Positions 1-11,191 of a stretch of DNA of 64,000 nucleotides are shown piece by piece. Numbering within the stretch: the stretch's first letter is position 1; the number at the start of each line of letters is the position of its first letter. Under the pieces are notes generated by a model. It searched no databases and was not told where the DNA came from. It worked only from the letters and a program-made list of their open reading frames with translations. Origin of the DNA: Perognathus longimembris pacificus (lineage: Eukaryota > Chordata > Mammalia > Rodentia > Heteromyidae); contig NC_063164.1 of the NCBI RefSeq assembly GCF_023159225.1, positions 70,727,300 through 70,791,299 on the forward strand, written 5' to 3'. The translations under genes were made by a program, and so were the position numbers.

Positions 1-139
1 ACAAAAGTATAGGAGAAGACAGATCGGTTAAGAGGCTATTTAAGAGTCCAGCTTAAAGACAGAGTGCCATAGTTTGAGGTATTCGCTATCTACATGTTAG
101 AAAGCCAGTAAGTCCAAAAAACTTAGTAAGACCTATCTC

Positions 140-345
140 AAAGCATAAGCCAGGTTTTATGTTACATGTCTGTAATCCCAACTACTTGGGAGGCAGAGGT
201 AGAAGGATCCTATGCAAGTTTAGCTTAAGCAAAAGCATAAGATCCTACCTGAGAAATAACTAGGCATAAAGGACTAGGGCCATGGCTTCATTGGTAGAAC
301 ATTTATGTAGTAGGTGTGAACTCTCAGTTCATACCTCAGTACGAC
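140..345 (+). mobile_element. Old B1-like/ID composite SINE
   Basis: tgtctgtaatcccaactact and gggaggcagaggtagaagga mark a B1-like monomer. Then comes a diverged tRNA-like part with ttggtagaacatttatgtag and gttcatacctcag. Confidence 0.65.
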
Positions 346-349
346 TGGG

Positions 350-1875
350 AAGAAAGTGAGAGGGAGGGAGGTGTGAGGGATGGAAAAAGGGAGAGAGGGC
401 AGGATAATGGAAGAAAGACAAAACAAAAGAATAGAAAGAGAATAGAATAGAAAAGAATAGAATGAGAAGAAAGTAGAGCAAGCTGATGACTAGTGGTTCT
501 ATGTGTTGAAATACAAAACTCTGGGCAGAAATAGTTTAGAGGGAAGAAATCTAGATAATGTGGTTAATTTGAGTAATTTTTAGGCATACCATGTAAGAGG
601 TGTGCGTATAGAGATTTGAGTAGGAGAAAAATCTTTAGAGGTCATCAGTATAGAGTTAAAATTTATGCCATGTGATCAAGTGAGATCATCTAGAAAAGAA
701 GACAGCCAGGGCTTGGGCTCCCAGCACTACCGGAATCCCAGGCATAAGGCAGTGACTAAAGGATTCCAAGTGGTGCCAGGAGATTAAGGTGAGCACTGAG
801 AGCAGGCCTTTGGAGATAACACATAGAGGCTGATGACCTTGGAAAGAACATGTGAGAAGACCAAAACCTACTGGAGTGGGTTCAACAAGAAAGGGAGGAG
901 TAGTTGAAGTGGCAAGTTTGAACCAGCCTTCCCAAAAGCCTGAGACAGAAGTCAAAGGGAGGCTCTAGATTCGTATTTCTTCTTTTCTTTTCTTTTTACA
1001 TCAGGGGTAAGTTGAAAATCGCTTCTCTTCACTGTTATCACAGGGCACTTGGCATTTTATTACTCACTTTTCACTTCACTGAAGCTCAGGTGGGAAATCA
1101 CGACTAGCTTCAGTGTTGGAAGAGCATTAAGATGAGTAGTATTAGAGCATACTTCTATATCCACAGGGGAAAAGCTAGTATAACTGGAGAAATTACAGAT
1201 GACATAGGGTAGAGTGGACATACTATCAGTGCAGGCAAAATTCAGACTTCCAAAAGTTTTTATTGGAGCACAGTGATAGATATCATAAGACCCATAAATC
1301 CTTTAATACTTACTACTGGCCCATTGCCAGGACAATAAAGTATGCTGTCCTCTGTTATAGGAGATGGAGAAAAAATTGAGGAATAATGAACTTGTAGAAA
1401 TGAAAAGAAAAGGGAGTCAGGATACAAGTGGGCCTTAAATGTCTTCTTTGCAACTGAGGTGAAGGCAGTTAGAGAGTAATAGTACTGGTGAATCTGGAAA
1501 TGGTTGATCTAGCTGCTTTTTTCCCCAGTGACATTATTTCAGGAAATAAGTAAAGTCATCATGAAGAGTGTGTTATGGGAAGAGAGTGTTGGATCTGATG
1601 GTAGGGGAAATGGATTCAGTAGTGTAGAGGAAAGGGGTAGGGTGAGGAGGAATATCCTGTCATTAGACAGAGTACAACTGCATAGATCTTCTTTACTGGG
1701 AGCAATTTCTAATTAAAATAACATGAGACCTCAAATAACTGCAGAAGATCAAGACAAAAGGATTGTTGTCATTAATACTGTCAAAAGAAAATAAATGGGA
1801 CCTAATAATTGATTATAACTTATCGATGTCTCACAAAATTTACAATGAATATTTTCAGTGACCCCCATAACTTGG
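350..1875. other. Intergenic, no gene seen
   Basis: Begins with a purine-rich run (350-480). Open frames at 686-955 and 1528-1716 have no family resemblance, no splice context and no codon signal. Nothing else recognised. Confidence 0.6.
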
Positions 1876-1879
1876 TGTG

Positions 1880-2060
1880 GTGATATGACTTCAAGGGGCA
1901 TCCTGAGCTAAATAATGAGTTTTAAGCCAGCTTGAGAGATTACATAGGTTTACATTGAGACCTTCTCTCCAAAACTAGGCACTGGAATGTAGTTCAGTAA
2001 TAATGATCTTGCCTAGAATGTGCAAGGCCCTATGTTTGATCCCCAGCACTGCAAAAACAT
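1880..2060 (+). mobile_element. Old SINE with ID-like end
   Basis: Ends with a tRNA-like segment (gtagttcagtaataatgatc, gcaaggccctatgtttgatc, cccagcactgcaaaaac). The upstream part, with gagaccttctctccaaaact, suggests a B1-like monomer. Confidence 0.55.
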
Positions 2061-2064
2061 AAAA

Positions 2065-2925
2065 AGTTTGTTCTTAGTGACCCTGAAATTAAATTTTCTG
2101 GCACTGCCCTAAATATATAAACATAAGTAAATAGATAAATGACCTCATGAAAAGACTTTATTGTAATCCTAGTAAAGGTAAAAAATATTAGTAATAATGC
2201 ACATTTTGCTAGCATTAGTACTCCAAATTAATTTTTGTATAGTTATATGATGGATCTTATTAACATGTTAATTAGTATGTTAGTATGTGAAATTACAATA
2301 CTGACAAATATTCAGTTGGAAAAAGATTATATATGACAATTCACATAGAATTTACATACATAGCACTGTGTTTATTAATGTATATTTGGTAAACATATAA
2401 AAAGGGACTAGCAACATATAATTCACTATAGCAGTTATGTAGGAGAATATAGAGAAATGTTATCAAGGAAAGGTGATTGGGAAACTTTGAATTTATTGAT
2501 GATGGTTCAGTAGCTTTAAAAAATAAATATGACATATTATTAATATTTGTTAATTATGGGTGACAGATACATGGGTATTTATCTTATCCCCCTTTCACTT
2601 CTAGGCACTTAAATTATTTTTGCAAGGTTAAAAATTATACTAGTTTACAAATATTTTGAGATAAAACAAAACCTGCTGGCAGCATGCATTTTTAGGAGAC
2701 TATTAAGATGATGGTGGGAATTACCATTGCTAAAAATAAATCCAGTCGGTAGCGCTGCAATGAGTGAACAAGGCCCTGTACGTTTTTGCCCCTTATTGAG
2801 GGGTGTGCCATCCGATCCTCCCCGCTCCCCCATCCCAGTGAATTTCCTCCTCTGCTGCCTCGCACATGGCGGACACAACCGCATCCTTTGTTTCTCTCTA
2901 AATTTTTCCTGTTTTGTGAATGGGT
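2065..2925. other. Intergenic, AT-rich, no gene seen
   Basis: No feature recognised before the L2 fragment. A GC-richer patch at 2790-2870 could extend the L2, but I cannot support it. Confidence 0.5.
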
Positions 2926-2929
2926 TACA

Positions 2930-3150
2930 CTTTCCTCCCCTGTGCTTGAAAAGTTCTTTGTGTTCACTTGAACCTTGCAACATTTATCACTCTAGTGTAG
3001 TTCCTTGCTTGCTTGTGTGCCTCCCCTCTGAGATTGCAGGCTCCTTAGAAGAGGGGCTGTGTGGAGTCTGTGCCCATAACTATTGCCAGCACTCTTCCTA
3101 GCACTAAGTACACCACACAGTGAGTCTTACATTTTTGCTGAATTTAGTAC
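2930..3150 (+). mobile_element. L2 3'-end fragment
   Basis: gagattgcaggctccttaga, gaggggctgtgtggagtctg and agcactcttcctagcactaa follow the L2 3' end order (agactgtgagctccttgag... in L2). An open frame of 124 codons over this region is incidental. Confidence 0.65.
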
Positions 3151-3375
3151 ATCCTGGACTCAGCCAAGGCACTAGAGCAGGGATGTACCCTGGCAGGGTG
3201 CTACAGTAGAGATCTATGCAGGGAGAGGGCACAATGAGAGGATGAAATGCCTGAAGACACCGGCAGGGAATTAGCAAGACAGACGAACCCTTTTCCTCCA
3301 GCCACAATCATACTTGGAATCATTATCCCTTGAAGATGATTTTCAAGAACAACAAAGAGCAAAACAATAGAATCA

Positions 3376-4085
3376 CTGAATTCTTTTCTTCTTTATTGTC
3401 AAAGTGAAGTACAGAGGGGTTACAGTTTCATAGGTAAGGTAGTGAGTACATTTCTTATCCAACTTGTTACCTCCTCCCTCATTTCACTCCTCCCCCTTTC
3501 CTCTCCCCCCCACCATGAGATGTATAGTTGGTTTACACCAAATGGTTCTGTAAGTATTGCTTTTGTAATGGTTTGTCATTTTATCCTTTGTCTCTTGATT
3601 TTGGTATTCCCTTTCCCTTCCCTAGTTCTAATACATGTACATACAGTACCCAGGGTACTAAGATCAGATATAGTAATAGCAGGGGTAAAACCGCAGGAAG
3701 GGAATATGAGAGAGAGAGAGAAAAGAAAGAGTACCGTTTCATATGGCATGCTGAAATAATTACAACAATGATAAGCCACTTGTTTCCATAACTTGGAGTA
3801 CATTTCATTTAGCATCATCTTATGTGTTCATACGGACAGTGGCAAAGCACTTGCCTAGCAAGTGCAGCATCCTGGGTTCGATCCTCAGTACCAAAAAAGA
3901 AAAGACAAAAATTTTAAGGAATTCTATGCCTCTCTCAGAAAGAAAGACACTGCCTCATTCATGAGGATATGGAAGTGAAGTGAGCCAGACCCAAAGAAAC
4001 ATGAACTCTATGGTTTCCCTCATAGGGAATAATTAGTACATGTTTATATCAGTGATAAGCAGAAGATCACAGTAGCCCAAAAGTT
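3376..4085 (-). mobile_element. L1 3' end with inverted 5' part, interrupted by an ID-type SINE
   Basis: 3376-3837 is L1 3' UTR in minus orientation. 3915-4085 is the adjoining L1 region (end of ORF2, SEVSQTQRN-like segment) in plus orientation, so this is another 5'-inverted insertion. A 63-bp ID-like SINE (3838-3900) lies between the halves. I found no clear target-site duplication. Confidence 0.75.
3838..3900 (+). mobile_element. ID-type tRNA-derived SINE monomer
   Basis: Has the ID pattern: an A-box-like region (caaagcacttgcctagcaag), the B box GGTTCGATCC and an A-rich end. It sits at the switch point between two oppositely oriented L1 pieces. Confidence 0.7.
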
Positions 4086-4130
4086 AGGGACTTAAAAAAA
4101 GGCGCTTTTCTACAGGCTTGCCTTCTCTTC

Positions 4131-4343
4131 TTGGTTTTGTTTTGTTTTGTTTTTGCCAGTCCTGGAGCTTGAATTCAGGGCCTGAGCACTGTCCCTGGCT
4201 TCTTTTTGCTCAAGGCTAGCACTCTGCCACTTCAGCCCCAGCGCCACTTCTGGCTTTTTCTGTTTATGTGGGGCTAAGAAATTGAACCCAGGGCTTCATG
4301 CATGCTAGGCAAGCACTCTACCGCTAAGCCACATTCTGGCCCC
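4131..4343 (-). mobile_element. IDL-Geo-type dimeric SINE, diverged
   Basis: GCCAGTCCTGGAGCTTGAAT, the right-monomer core, then the reverse of an ID-like left monomer ending CACATTCTGGCCCC. The T-rich start is a (TTTTG)n run. Confidence 0.85.
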
Positions 4344-4349
4344 TCTTTT

Positions 4350-6545
4350 TTTTTAATCTAAATGTACAAGTAGGGAAAATTGGCTTAAAAGTCATTCAAA
4401 GTAGGATTTTTCTTTTATAGCCTCCACTCAAAATGCCCCCAATTAACGATTTTTCCACATTTTAAAAAATGCTCAGTATCAGCCTTATGGAAAAACTCGG
4501 TGTGTACATTTTCCTGTTGTTCCTATTTTGTCCGATTTTGGAAAACAAAGGAACCACATCAAACCTACTAAGCATTGTGATGGGGTGATGGGAGAAGATA
4601 TGTGAGTATGGGAGATTTGCCCAGAGTAAAAACTATACCTCCATTAAGCTGGTTAACCCATCCATTATTTTAATGGATCATAACTCAGGGCTGACTGAGA
4701 TTTCTAGGATCGGATTTAGAAACAGAATCTATAGGGTTATCAAATAAATTTGGAAATGGATAAAGAGCTTCTTCTCATGAAAGATCCTGTAATTTATTCT
4801 CCAAACTAGGACTCCTTGAAGAGTAAAATGAAGTGTTATTGAAAACTACACTAAGGGGCAAATGAGATCTTCAAACAAAGCTTGCTGAGCTTGGGTACAG
4901 GAATGGCTGTTTTAAATATATATGAGTATCCTAGAACTGCATATGACTTTTGATAGAAGTTCTTATGTTCATTTTTCCTAAAGAAAGAATACTTTGTTCC
5001 CATCAGAGGATTGAAATGTCCCATATGTTCCCTAAAAAGCAAAGAATAGATAAACTGGCAGCTATCAACTTCCTAACAGACAAAATAATTTATTTCTTAT
5101 CGCATAAATCTTGCCTTTTGCACTGGAAGATAAGGAGTTAGGAGTATGTATTTCTCCGTTCCTATATGTATCTATTCAGCAAGTGCTTGGGTGCATATTA
5201 AGTGAGGGCATGGTTAAGGACATCATGAGTAGTAAGATGAAGCAAACTTAGAAGACATTGACAAAGGACTTAACAGCAAATATAAGTATTTAACACAAAA
5301 TATGGCTGCAGGTTTTCCCCAAGTTGTAGGACATTTGATTAGCTAACAGAATGTCCTATATTTAAGCCACATATTGCAAAAACAAATGTAACATAGATAT
5401 CATTCTTTCTAAGTTGATGAATGAATCCCAATAAAAATAAAATGGAATCAATTATTGCTGACCTTCATTTAAATGCAGCTGATTAACACATGTTAAGAGG
5501 CATGAGTGTGACTAATTTTTCAAAAGCATGATGTTTCCAGGATTTCATATAGCTGGGCCTAAGCCCACATAATATGCTGTCAAGTGCATCTGCTTCTCTC
5601 CTGCCTTATACCTTGCAGAGCTCCCTATTGGCAGAGAATGTGCTGTTCTGTCATGCCCATCCCTATGAACAGCATCTTGGCCACATGACATACCATTGAA
5701 AGGCAATAGTGAATGAGTCCATGTGGTTCACTGTGTTAAGCCTTAATTAGCATTGCAGCTTTCCTGCAGCAATTTCACTCTCCATGCTCCCTACCAAAGA
5801 ATGGCACATTCCAGAATGCAGGTGTGCTTTAAGTCTTAATTCCAGAATGAAGAGGATCTATGTGTCCACCTTGCAGCTGATATGTAATGTGAGCAAGGCA
5901 GGAAAACAAGTAAAGCCCTTTCTTTTTAAAGCTATTTCAGATCTTCAGAAACTGCTTTTGCTAAAAGAAAGCATTGATGCCTTACTTTGCCTGCATCTGT
6001 CTTGGATGGCTTAAAACTTTGGGCCAGACACCTGCTCATGGGCATGTTAATCATTCAAGGAGATTTATCTAAAACCTGGTGGCACTTTAGCTACCTCATG
6101 CTTCTTCAAGATTGAAGGCATAAAGATCGTGTGTATAAGGTATTTTGCAGTCAGATTTTTACAATGTTCTGTTTTAGACCTCCAAGACAGTACAAAAGCC
6201 TCTAGTCATTGTCCTGTCTACAGCCATACAGGAATCCATGAACATCTGAGCTTCAAAGACAGATCACCCCATAATGAGATCACAACCCCACCCAGTAGGA
6301 GCCATCCAAACACAATCACAACCAAACAGGAGCTGTCCTCTCCTGGGAATATGACTATCTGTTCAAGCATTAAGGACTTCTTCAAGCTACTTTGTAAACC
6401 CAGCCCTGGGATAAAATCACCCAAGGTTCACTTTGTAAAAAGGTTTATACGATCTGAAGAGAAACCAGGGTATCCAAGGTTTGTTTTGAATAAGATTGCA
6501 TAATTATGCATAATTCTTATCCCTTGCTTCAATCCCTCTCTTCTT
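4350..6545. other. Intergenic, repeat-poor stretch
   Basis: No young repeat or gene. 5460-5960 contains several developmental-type motifs (catttaaatg, cagctgatta, ccttaattagcat, ttaattcc) and is discussed as a candidate conserved element. Open frames at 5784-6014 and 6129-6503 look incidental. Confidence 0.5.
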
Positions 6546-6549
6546 TTTT

Positions 6550-6783
6550 TATTTTGTTCAGGTCCTGGAGATTGAACTCAGGTCTTGGGTGCTGTCCCTG
6601 GACCTTTTTTGCTAAAGGCAAGCACTCTACCACTTTGGGCCACAGCTCTACTTCTGGCTTTTTGGTTATTAGTTGGAGATAGAAGTCTCTCAGAATTTCC
6701 TGCCTGGATTGGCTTCAAACTTATCCTCAGAGCTCATCCTCCTGAGTAGCTAGGATTATAGGCCTGAGCCACCAGCACCCAGA
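6550..6783 (-). mobile_element. B1-like/Geo composite SINE
   Basis: The minus-strand reading begins with a 7SL/B1-like monomer (GGTGGCTCAGGCCTATAATC, CTAGCTACTCAGGAGGATGA). It is followed by the right monomer also seen in IDL-Geo elements (CAGAAGTAGAGCTGTGGCC). Confidence 0.75.
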
Positions 6784-6905
6784 TAATTCCCCCCACTTGC
6801 CCCCTTTAAGCCTAAGACCCACATAATTACTCTAAAGATAGGCTGAAATGCTTACTCTATCTCTTCTGTCATGCAGCCAATGCCTTAATGAATCTCCTTT
6901 CTCCC

Positions 6906-7120
6906 CCCCCCCCCCCTTTTTTTTTTTTGGCCAGTCGTGGGCCTTGGACTCAGGGCCTGAGCACTGTCCCTGGCTTCTTCCCGCTCAAGGCTAGCACTCT
7001 GCCACTTGAGCCACAGAGCCGCTTCTGGCCGTTTTCTGTATATGTGGTGCTGGGGAATCGAACCTAGGGCCTCGTGTATCCGAGGCAGGCACTCTTGCCA
7101 CTAGGCTATATCCCCAGTCC
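6906..7120 (-). mobile_element. IDL-Geo-type dimeric SINE
   Basis: Complete minus-strand dimer; its T-run follows a C-run at 6903-6916. tcctttctccc occurs on both sides (6895-6905, 7121-7131). Confidence 0.9.
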
Positions 7121-7677
7121 TCCTTTCTCCCTTTAATTGGAATATTGGTCGTGTGACTGGAATTGTTAGTTTGGAGTCCCCAAGAATGCCCATGGAATCT
7201 ATAGCTTCAAAAAGTCTGAGCTTCCATTATTGGCTAATGTGGAATACCCTCCTTTTAAAGATAGTGGATTTTAAAACAGTAGTAAAATAAAAATTTGCCC
7301 CACACCTGGTTACCAGCATGCTGCTCTATTTCTCTACCACTGCCAGCTTTAGGAGGTTAGAAGGACTTGGAACTTTTCATCATGCACTTCTTTTTATGTC
7401 TTCTTACTCATCTCAAAGACCCCAAAATCTCTACATTCAAGACAAAAAAAATCTATTGCCACATATACTATCTCAACAACCTAGAGCCAGAAGACTGGGG
7501 TTGGAAACCTAGAAGCATAAATCTGTGGTTCTCAAGGCTTATAGCTATAAGCCTCCGGCTTTGAAAGACTTGGTTTTTGAAAGTTCATTTTATAAGCCTC
7601 TGACACTTAGGGTCTCAGGGCTGCCACTTTACAGAAGATATTTTTTGCCCATTCATAATTTTTAAAAGATATTTTCT

Positions 7678-7905
7678 TCTTTATTGTCAAACTGAAGTAC
7701 AGAGGGGTTACAGTTTCATATGTAAGGCAGTGAGTATGTTTCTTATCCAACTTGTTACCTCCTCTCTCATTTTCCTCCCCCTCCCCCTTCCCATTTTCCT
7801 CCCCACCCCCATGTATTGTACAGATGGTTTACACCATATGGTTTTGTAAGTATTGCTGCTGCATTGGTTTGTCTTTTTATCTTTGTCTCTTGATTTTGGT
7901 ATTTT
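7678..7905 (-). mobile_element. L1 3' UTR fragment
   Basis: Plus strand reads the reverse of the L1 tail: CTTTATTGTCAAACTGAAGT, then CAGTTTCATA, then the C/T-rich complement of the purine tract. About 230 bp, heavily 5'-truncated. Confidence 0.85.
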
Positions 7906-8389
7906 TATCTGAATATAGCTGAAGAATCCTCAACCATTTGTGACAGAAATGCTAGAATTTCTACAATTAATCTTACTATTTTCCTATTGGTTTTACCATT
8001 CATGACTACCATAGCTCCCTCAGAAAGGCAAAAATACTTTCATCAAATATTCTTTAAACATGTTTGTAACGCAGAACCCGTCTGTGGTCATCCTATTTCA
8101 TATGAACAAGACAAGAGTTTTTTATCCACTGAGGAAAATAACTTTTAAAAAATTCTAGAGGTTTATGGAATATGGCTTCCAGCAGGGTTATTGTTCTGGA
8201 TGAAACAGAAATCAAGTAATAACAATGTTCTATAAACACTGGAAAACCTAGAACGAGCTGGATCTTGTAACCATTTAATTTTAGTAGCTTCAACTTATCA
8301 TTCTGTCATCCACACAGGACCATTCTAAATACAATACAACACTACTGAGAATTCAAACTATTTCTTATTTGTTGTTACTTTAGTTCATG

Positions 8390-8500
8390 AGCATGACCAG
8401 TCTAGTGAAGGATCCTGGATAAATCATATAACTTCTCTGATTTTCCATGTCCTCATTCAGGAAATGAACTAAGAGGCTTGATTTAGTTATTTCTAAGTTA
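8390..8500 (+). mobile_element. MIR fragment (weak)
   Basis: gataaatcatataacttctc, tgattttccatgtcctcatt and aggaaatgaactaagaggct resemble the MIR core. Diverged. Confidence 0.45.
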
Positions 8501-8586
8501 ATTGCAGCTTGTCAGATGTGTGGCTCTTTTTGCACACACATTGGTGATTTGAATCTGTTGTGCTTATCTTGAGCCAGTTTGCCATC

Positions 8587-8587
<1 letters not shown>

Positions 8588-8632
<45 letters not shown>
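8588..8632. repeat. (GAT)n microsatellite
   Basis: About 15 GAT units, then TGTGTG. Confidence 0.97.
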
Positions 8633-9354
8633 TGTGTTTGGACTTTAAAATTAATTATTTTCTCTTATCTAATAACTGGTCTATTATATTTAAACCTAAT
8701 ACCACATTGACCCTAAAATAAGATTCCTTCTTTGTAAATGTTGAAAATGCAGAGATGCAGAATTGCAGAGGGCAGTGGCAAGATAGATGACTGGGGGCGG
8801 GGGCACGGGGGGAGGGAAGGGGGAATTTTTCCATCTGAAGATGGTGAGTTAATTTATGTAACTAAAGAGAATGATCCCAAAGCAATTCAACAGAGTTTCT
8901 GCATTTGTGTTGATTTCCACAGTGTTCTGCGAGGTTTATTTCATAAGCAAGTGGTATGCAACCAAGGGTGGTGATCATGGCCTTTTACCTGGCTGAATAA
9001 AGGGGAAGAATAACATCAGTCACAGCAGAGCCCACATAAGCCCACATTTGACAGAACTGAAAAATGGTATGAGTGCTTGCTGTGTGCTGTTTGATCCATG
9101 ATCTGACACACAGTGGGCACCTCAAGCCTTCAGAAAGAATGTGTGCCTGCAGATACAGCCAATGGCCAGCATCAACTCTCTTTTTGGAAGGTAAAATGAC
9201 TTTTTCCTTCCCAAGGATTTCCAGAATGAGCAGAGAGGGAAACTTCTTTCAGTCATACACCTCCTATGTTCTTCCACTGAGTTGATGTAAACATTTGTGT
9301 TTCATATTTACAAATGAGAAAGTGAAAGATCTCAAAGATAAAATATCAATGCAG

Positions 9355-9554
9355 GGGGCTGGGAATATGGCCTAGTGGTAGAGTGCTTGCCTCATATACA
9401 TGAAGTCCTGGGTTCAATTCCTCAGCACCACATATATAGAAAAGGCCAGAAGTGGCACTGTGGCTCAAGTGATAGAGTGCTAGCCTTGAGCAAAATGAAG
9501 CCAGGGACAGTGCTCAGGCACTGAGTTCAAGCTCCATGACTGGCGAAAAAAAAA
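9355..9554 (+). mobile_element. IDL-Geo-type dimeric SINE
   Basis: The left monomer is tRNA-like: GGGCTGGGAATATGGCCTAG, an A box (TGGCCTAGTGG) and a B box (GGTTCAATTCC). The right monomer runs from GGCCAGAAGTGGCACTGTGG to GACTGGCG and the A-tail. Near-perfect duplication: atcaatgcag (9345-9354) and atcgatgcaa (9555-9564). This dimer is the main clade marker in the window. Confidence 0.9.
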
Positions 9555-9689
9555 ATCGATGCAATAACAAATTTAGAGATGATACGCCTATATAGATATA
9601 TACACTGTTCAGGTATAAACCTAAACAATACTCAGTGCCTTATGTATGAAACTGTAACCCCTCTGTCCACTTTAAAAATAAAGAATTGA

Positions 9690-10440
9690 AATAAAGGGAA
9701 AAAAACTAAATTGGAAGCTGTTCTGGAGGGAAACTTGGCTAGATAGAACAAAACGTTAAATGTATACAATCATTCTACTTCTATCCATGATCCTAGTCTT
9801 AGCTCCAAGGGTGCACAGGTGTTCATTGTGTAATTGTTTATAACAGCCAAATCTAGAAACCACTTTTAGAATATGCTGAACTTGGATCTGTGGGGAGTAG
9901 GTTGAGTCATGGTCCTTCCATAAAGCAGAAGATATGGAGCTGTTTAGAGAATGAAGTAGATATACTTGTAATGACAATAAACAGTTCCAGCTATACTAAT
10001 TATAAATGGAATATTGTAGAACTTGTTTTCTGCATGTACGTATGAAGTCATTCATATAATTATATAAATGTATCCACAATTGCTTGTGTATGCAACAAAA
10101 AATATAAAAAGTAGATCCCACAAATTATTAATAGTACTTATTGCTGAAGAGTGGTAAGAAGAGAAAGAGGAAGATTTTACCTTTCTCTGCTTAACTATTT
10201 TATATTTTAATGTTCATGTGATATCATGGCATACATTTTTTCCAAAGGAAAAAACACTAGAAACACCTTTTCTTTTTTTATAGGGCAAAGGAATTGGTGA
10301 AATAAAGTATGGTACAACCATAAAATGTAATACTAACCAACCATTAAAAATGATCTCTTACAACTCTACTCGCTGACAGAAAAATGTTGGTGATGTACTG
10401 CTGGATTTAAAAGCATTACGAGACAAAAAGGGCAGGCATG
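9690..10440 (+). mobile_element. Ancient L1 (L1M-like) fragment
   Basis: Several phrases match the ORF2 end and 3' UTR of old mammalian L1s: attgtttataacagcc, a region like 'ccataaaatgtaatac', and agccattaaaaa-type codons near 10345. Strongly diverged, no usable frame. Calling the exact subfamily needs a repeat search. Confidence 0.5.
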
Positions 10441-10444
10441 TGAG

Positions 10445-11175
10445 CATGAGAATCATTGCAGTCTTTCCTGGATATGCTCTAGGCTGTGTTCTTTGTCAAC
10501 TCAGTATCACCATGGTGCCCAGCAAAGCATCAAGAAGTGCCATTTGCTTGATTCTCAGTCCTCACATGTTTGCACTGTACTGTGGGCCGACACAGCTCAT
10601 GGCTAGGCTCCTCCATCCCCAACTTAAACCATGGGCACTGGAAATCAGGGAGGGTGTTAAACTAGTGAAGCTTGATTCAAACCCAGATTTGTCTTTCAGG
10701 CCCAAAGACTTGAAGGTTAGTCAACAAATAAAAATAGAAAAGAGGAAATGATTTATAGGACAATTATAGGGTTACAACATAATGACATAGTAGAAGGGTG
10801 GCTATGAAACTCATCTGAAGAAATCTTTAGCCTATCACAATACTTGAGCACTAAGAGGGAATGGTCTTTAAACCAAGAATTGAGACCTAATTTTTTACTT
10901 TGTGCATATATTAGGAAAACACTAGAAGGGTCATTGGTGGCTGTACTTCATTGTTGCACAAATCATAATTTATAGCCCATTAGCAGGCCATAAAATCAAT
11001 GTATCAGATCAAAAATTAAGATTAAAAAAATAGTAAACTGAAATAAAATGGAATATAGGTGATATTAGCATATAATGGAATGACCATACACATGTTTTAT
11101 GAAAACTTTCAGTTATATTTTTACAAACGTAGAAACATGTACATTGACCCATACTGCCATAAAAAATGTTCTTCC
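10445..11175. other. Intergenic, one MIR piece, otherwise nothing seen
   Basis: The open frame 10440-10751 overlaps the MIR fragment and has no recognisable product. Confidence 0.5.
10630..10715 (+). mobile_element. MIR 3' fragment
   Basis: cttgattcaaacccagattt and gtctttcaggcccaaag fit the MIR segment before its 3' end. Confidence 0.55.
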
Positions 11176-11191
11176 ATCAGATGAGGATTCT

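Larger units (their letters stand above)
7125..9350. other. Intergenic; L1 tail, MIR and GAT repeat only
   Basis: Apart from the fragments listed separately I see no feature. The G-rich spot at 8792-8825 is short and lacks promoter context. Confidence 0.5.

Noticed and set aside
2645..3101. Overlapping open frames of 91-124 codons on both strands
   Set aside because: They cover an L2 fragment and adjoining unique DNA, oppose each other, and have no splice sites or recognisable product.
6903..6928. C-run followed by T-run as a regulatory tract
   Set aside because: It is the tail of a minus-strand SINE next to its target-site duplication.
8792..8825. G-rich run as a promoter or G-quadruplex element
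   Set aside because: Short, isolated, and with no transcript start or CpG context.
9355..9430. tRNA-like sequences with A and B boxes
   Set aside because: They are SINE left monomers with A-tails and target-site duplications, not tRNA genes.
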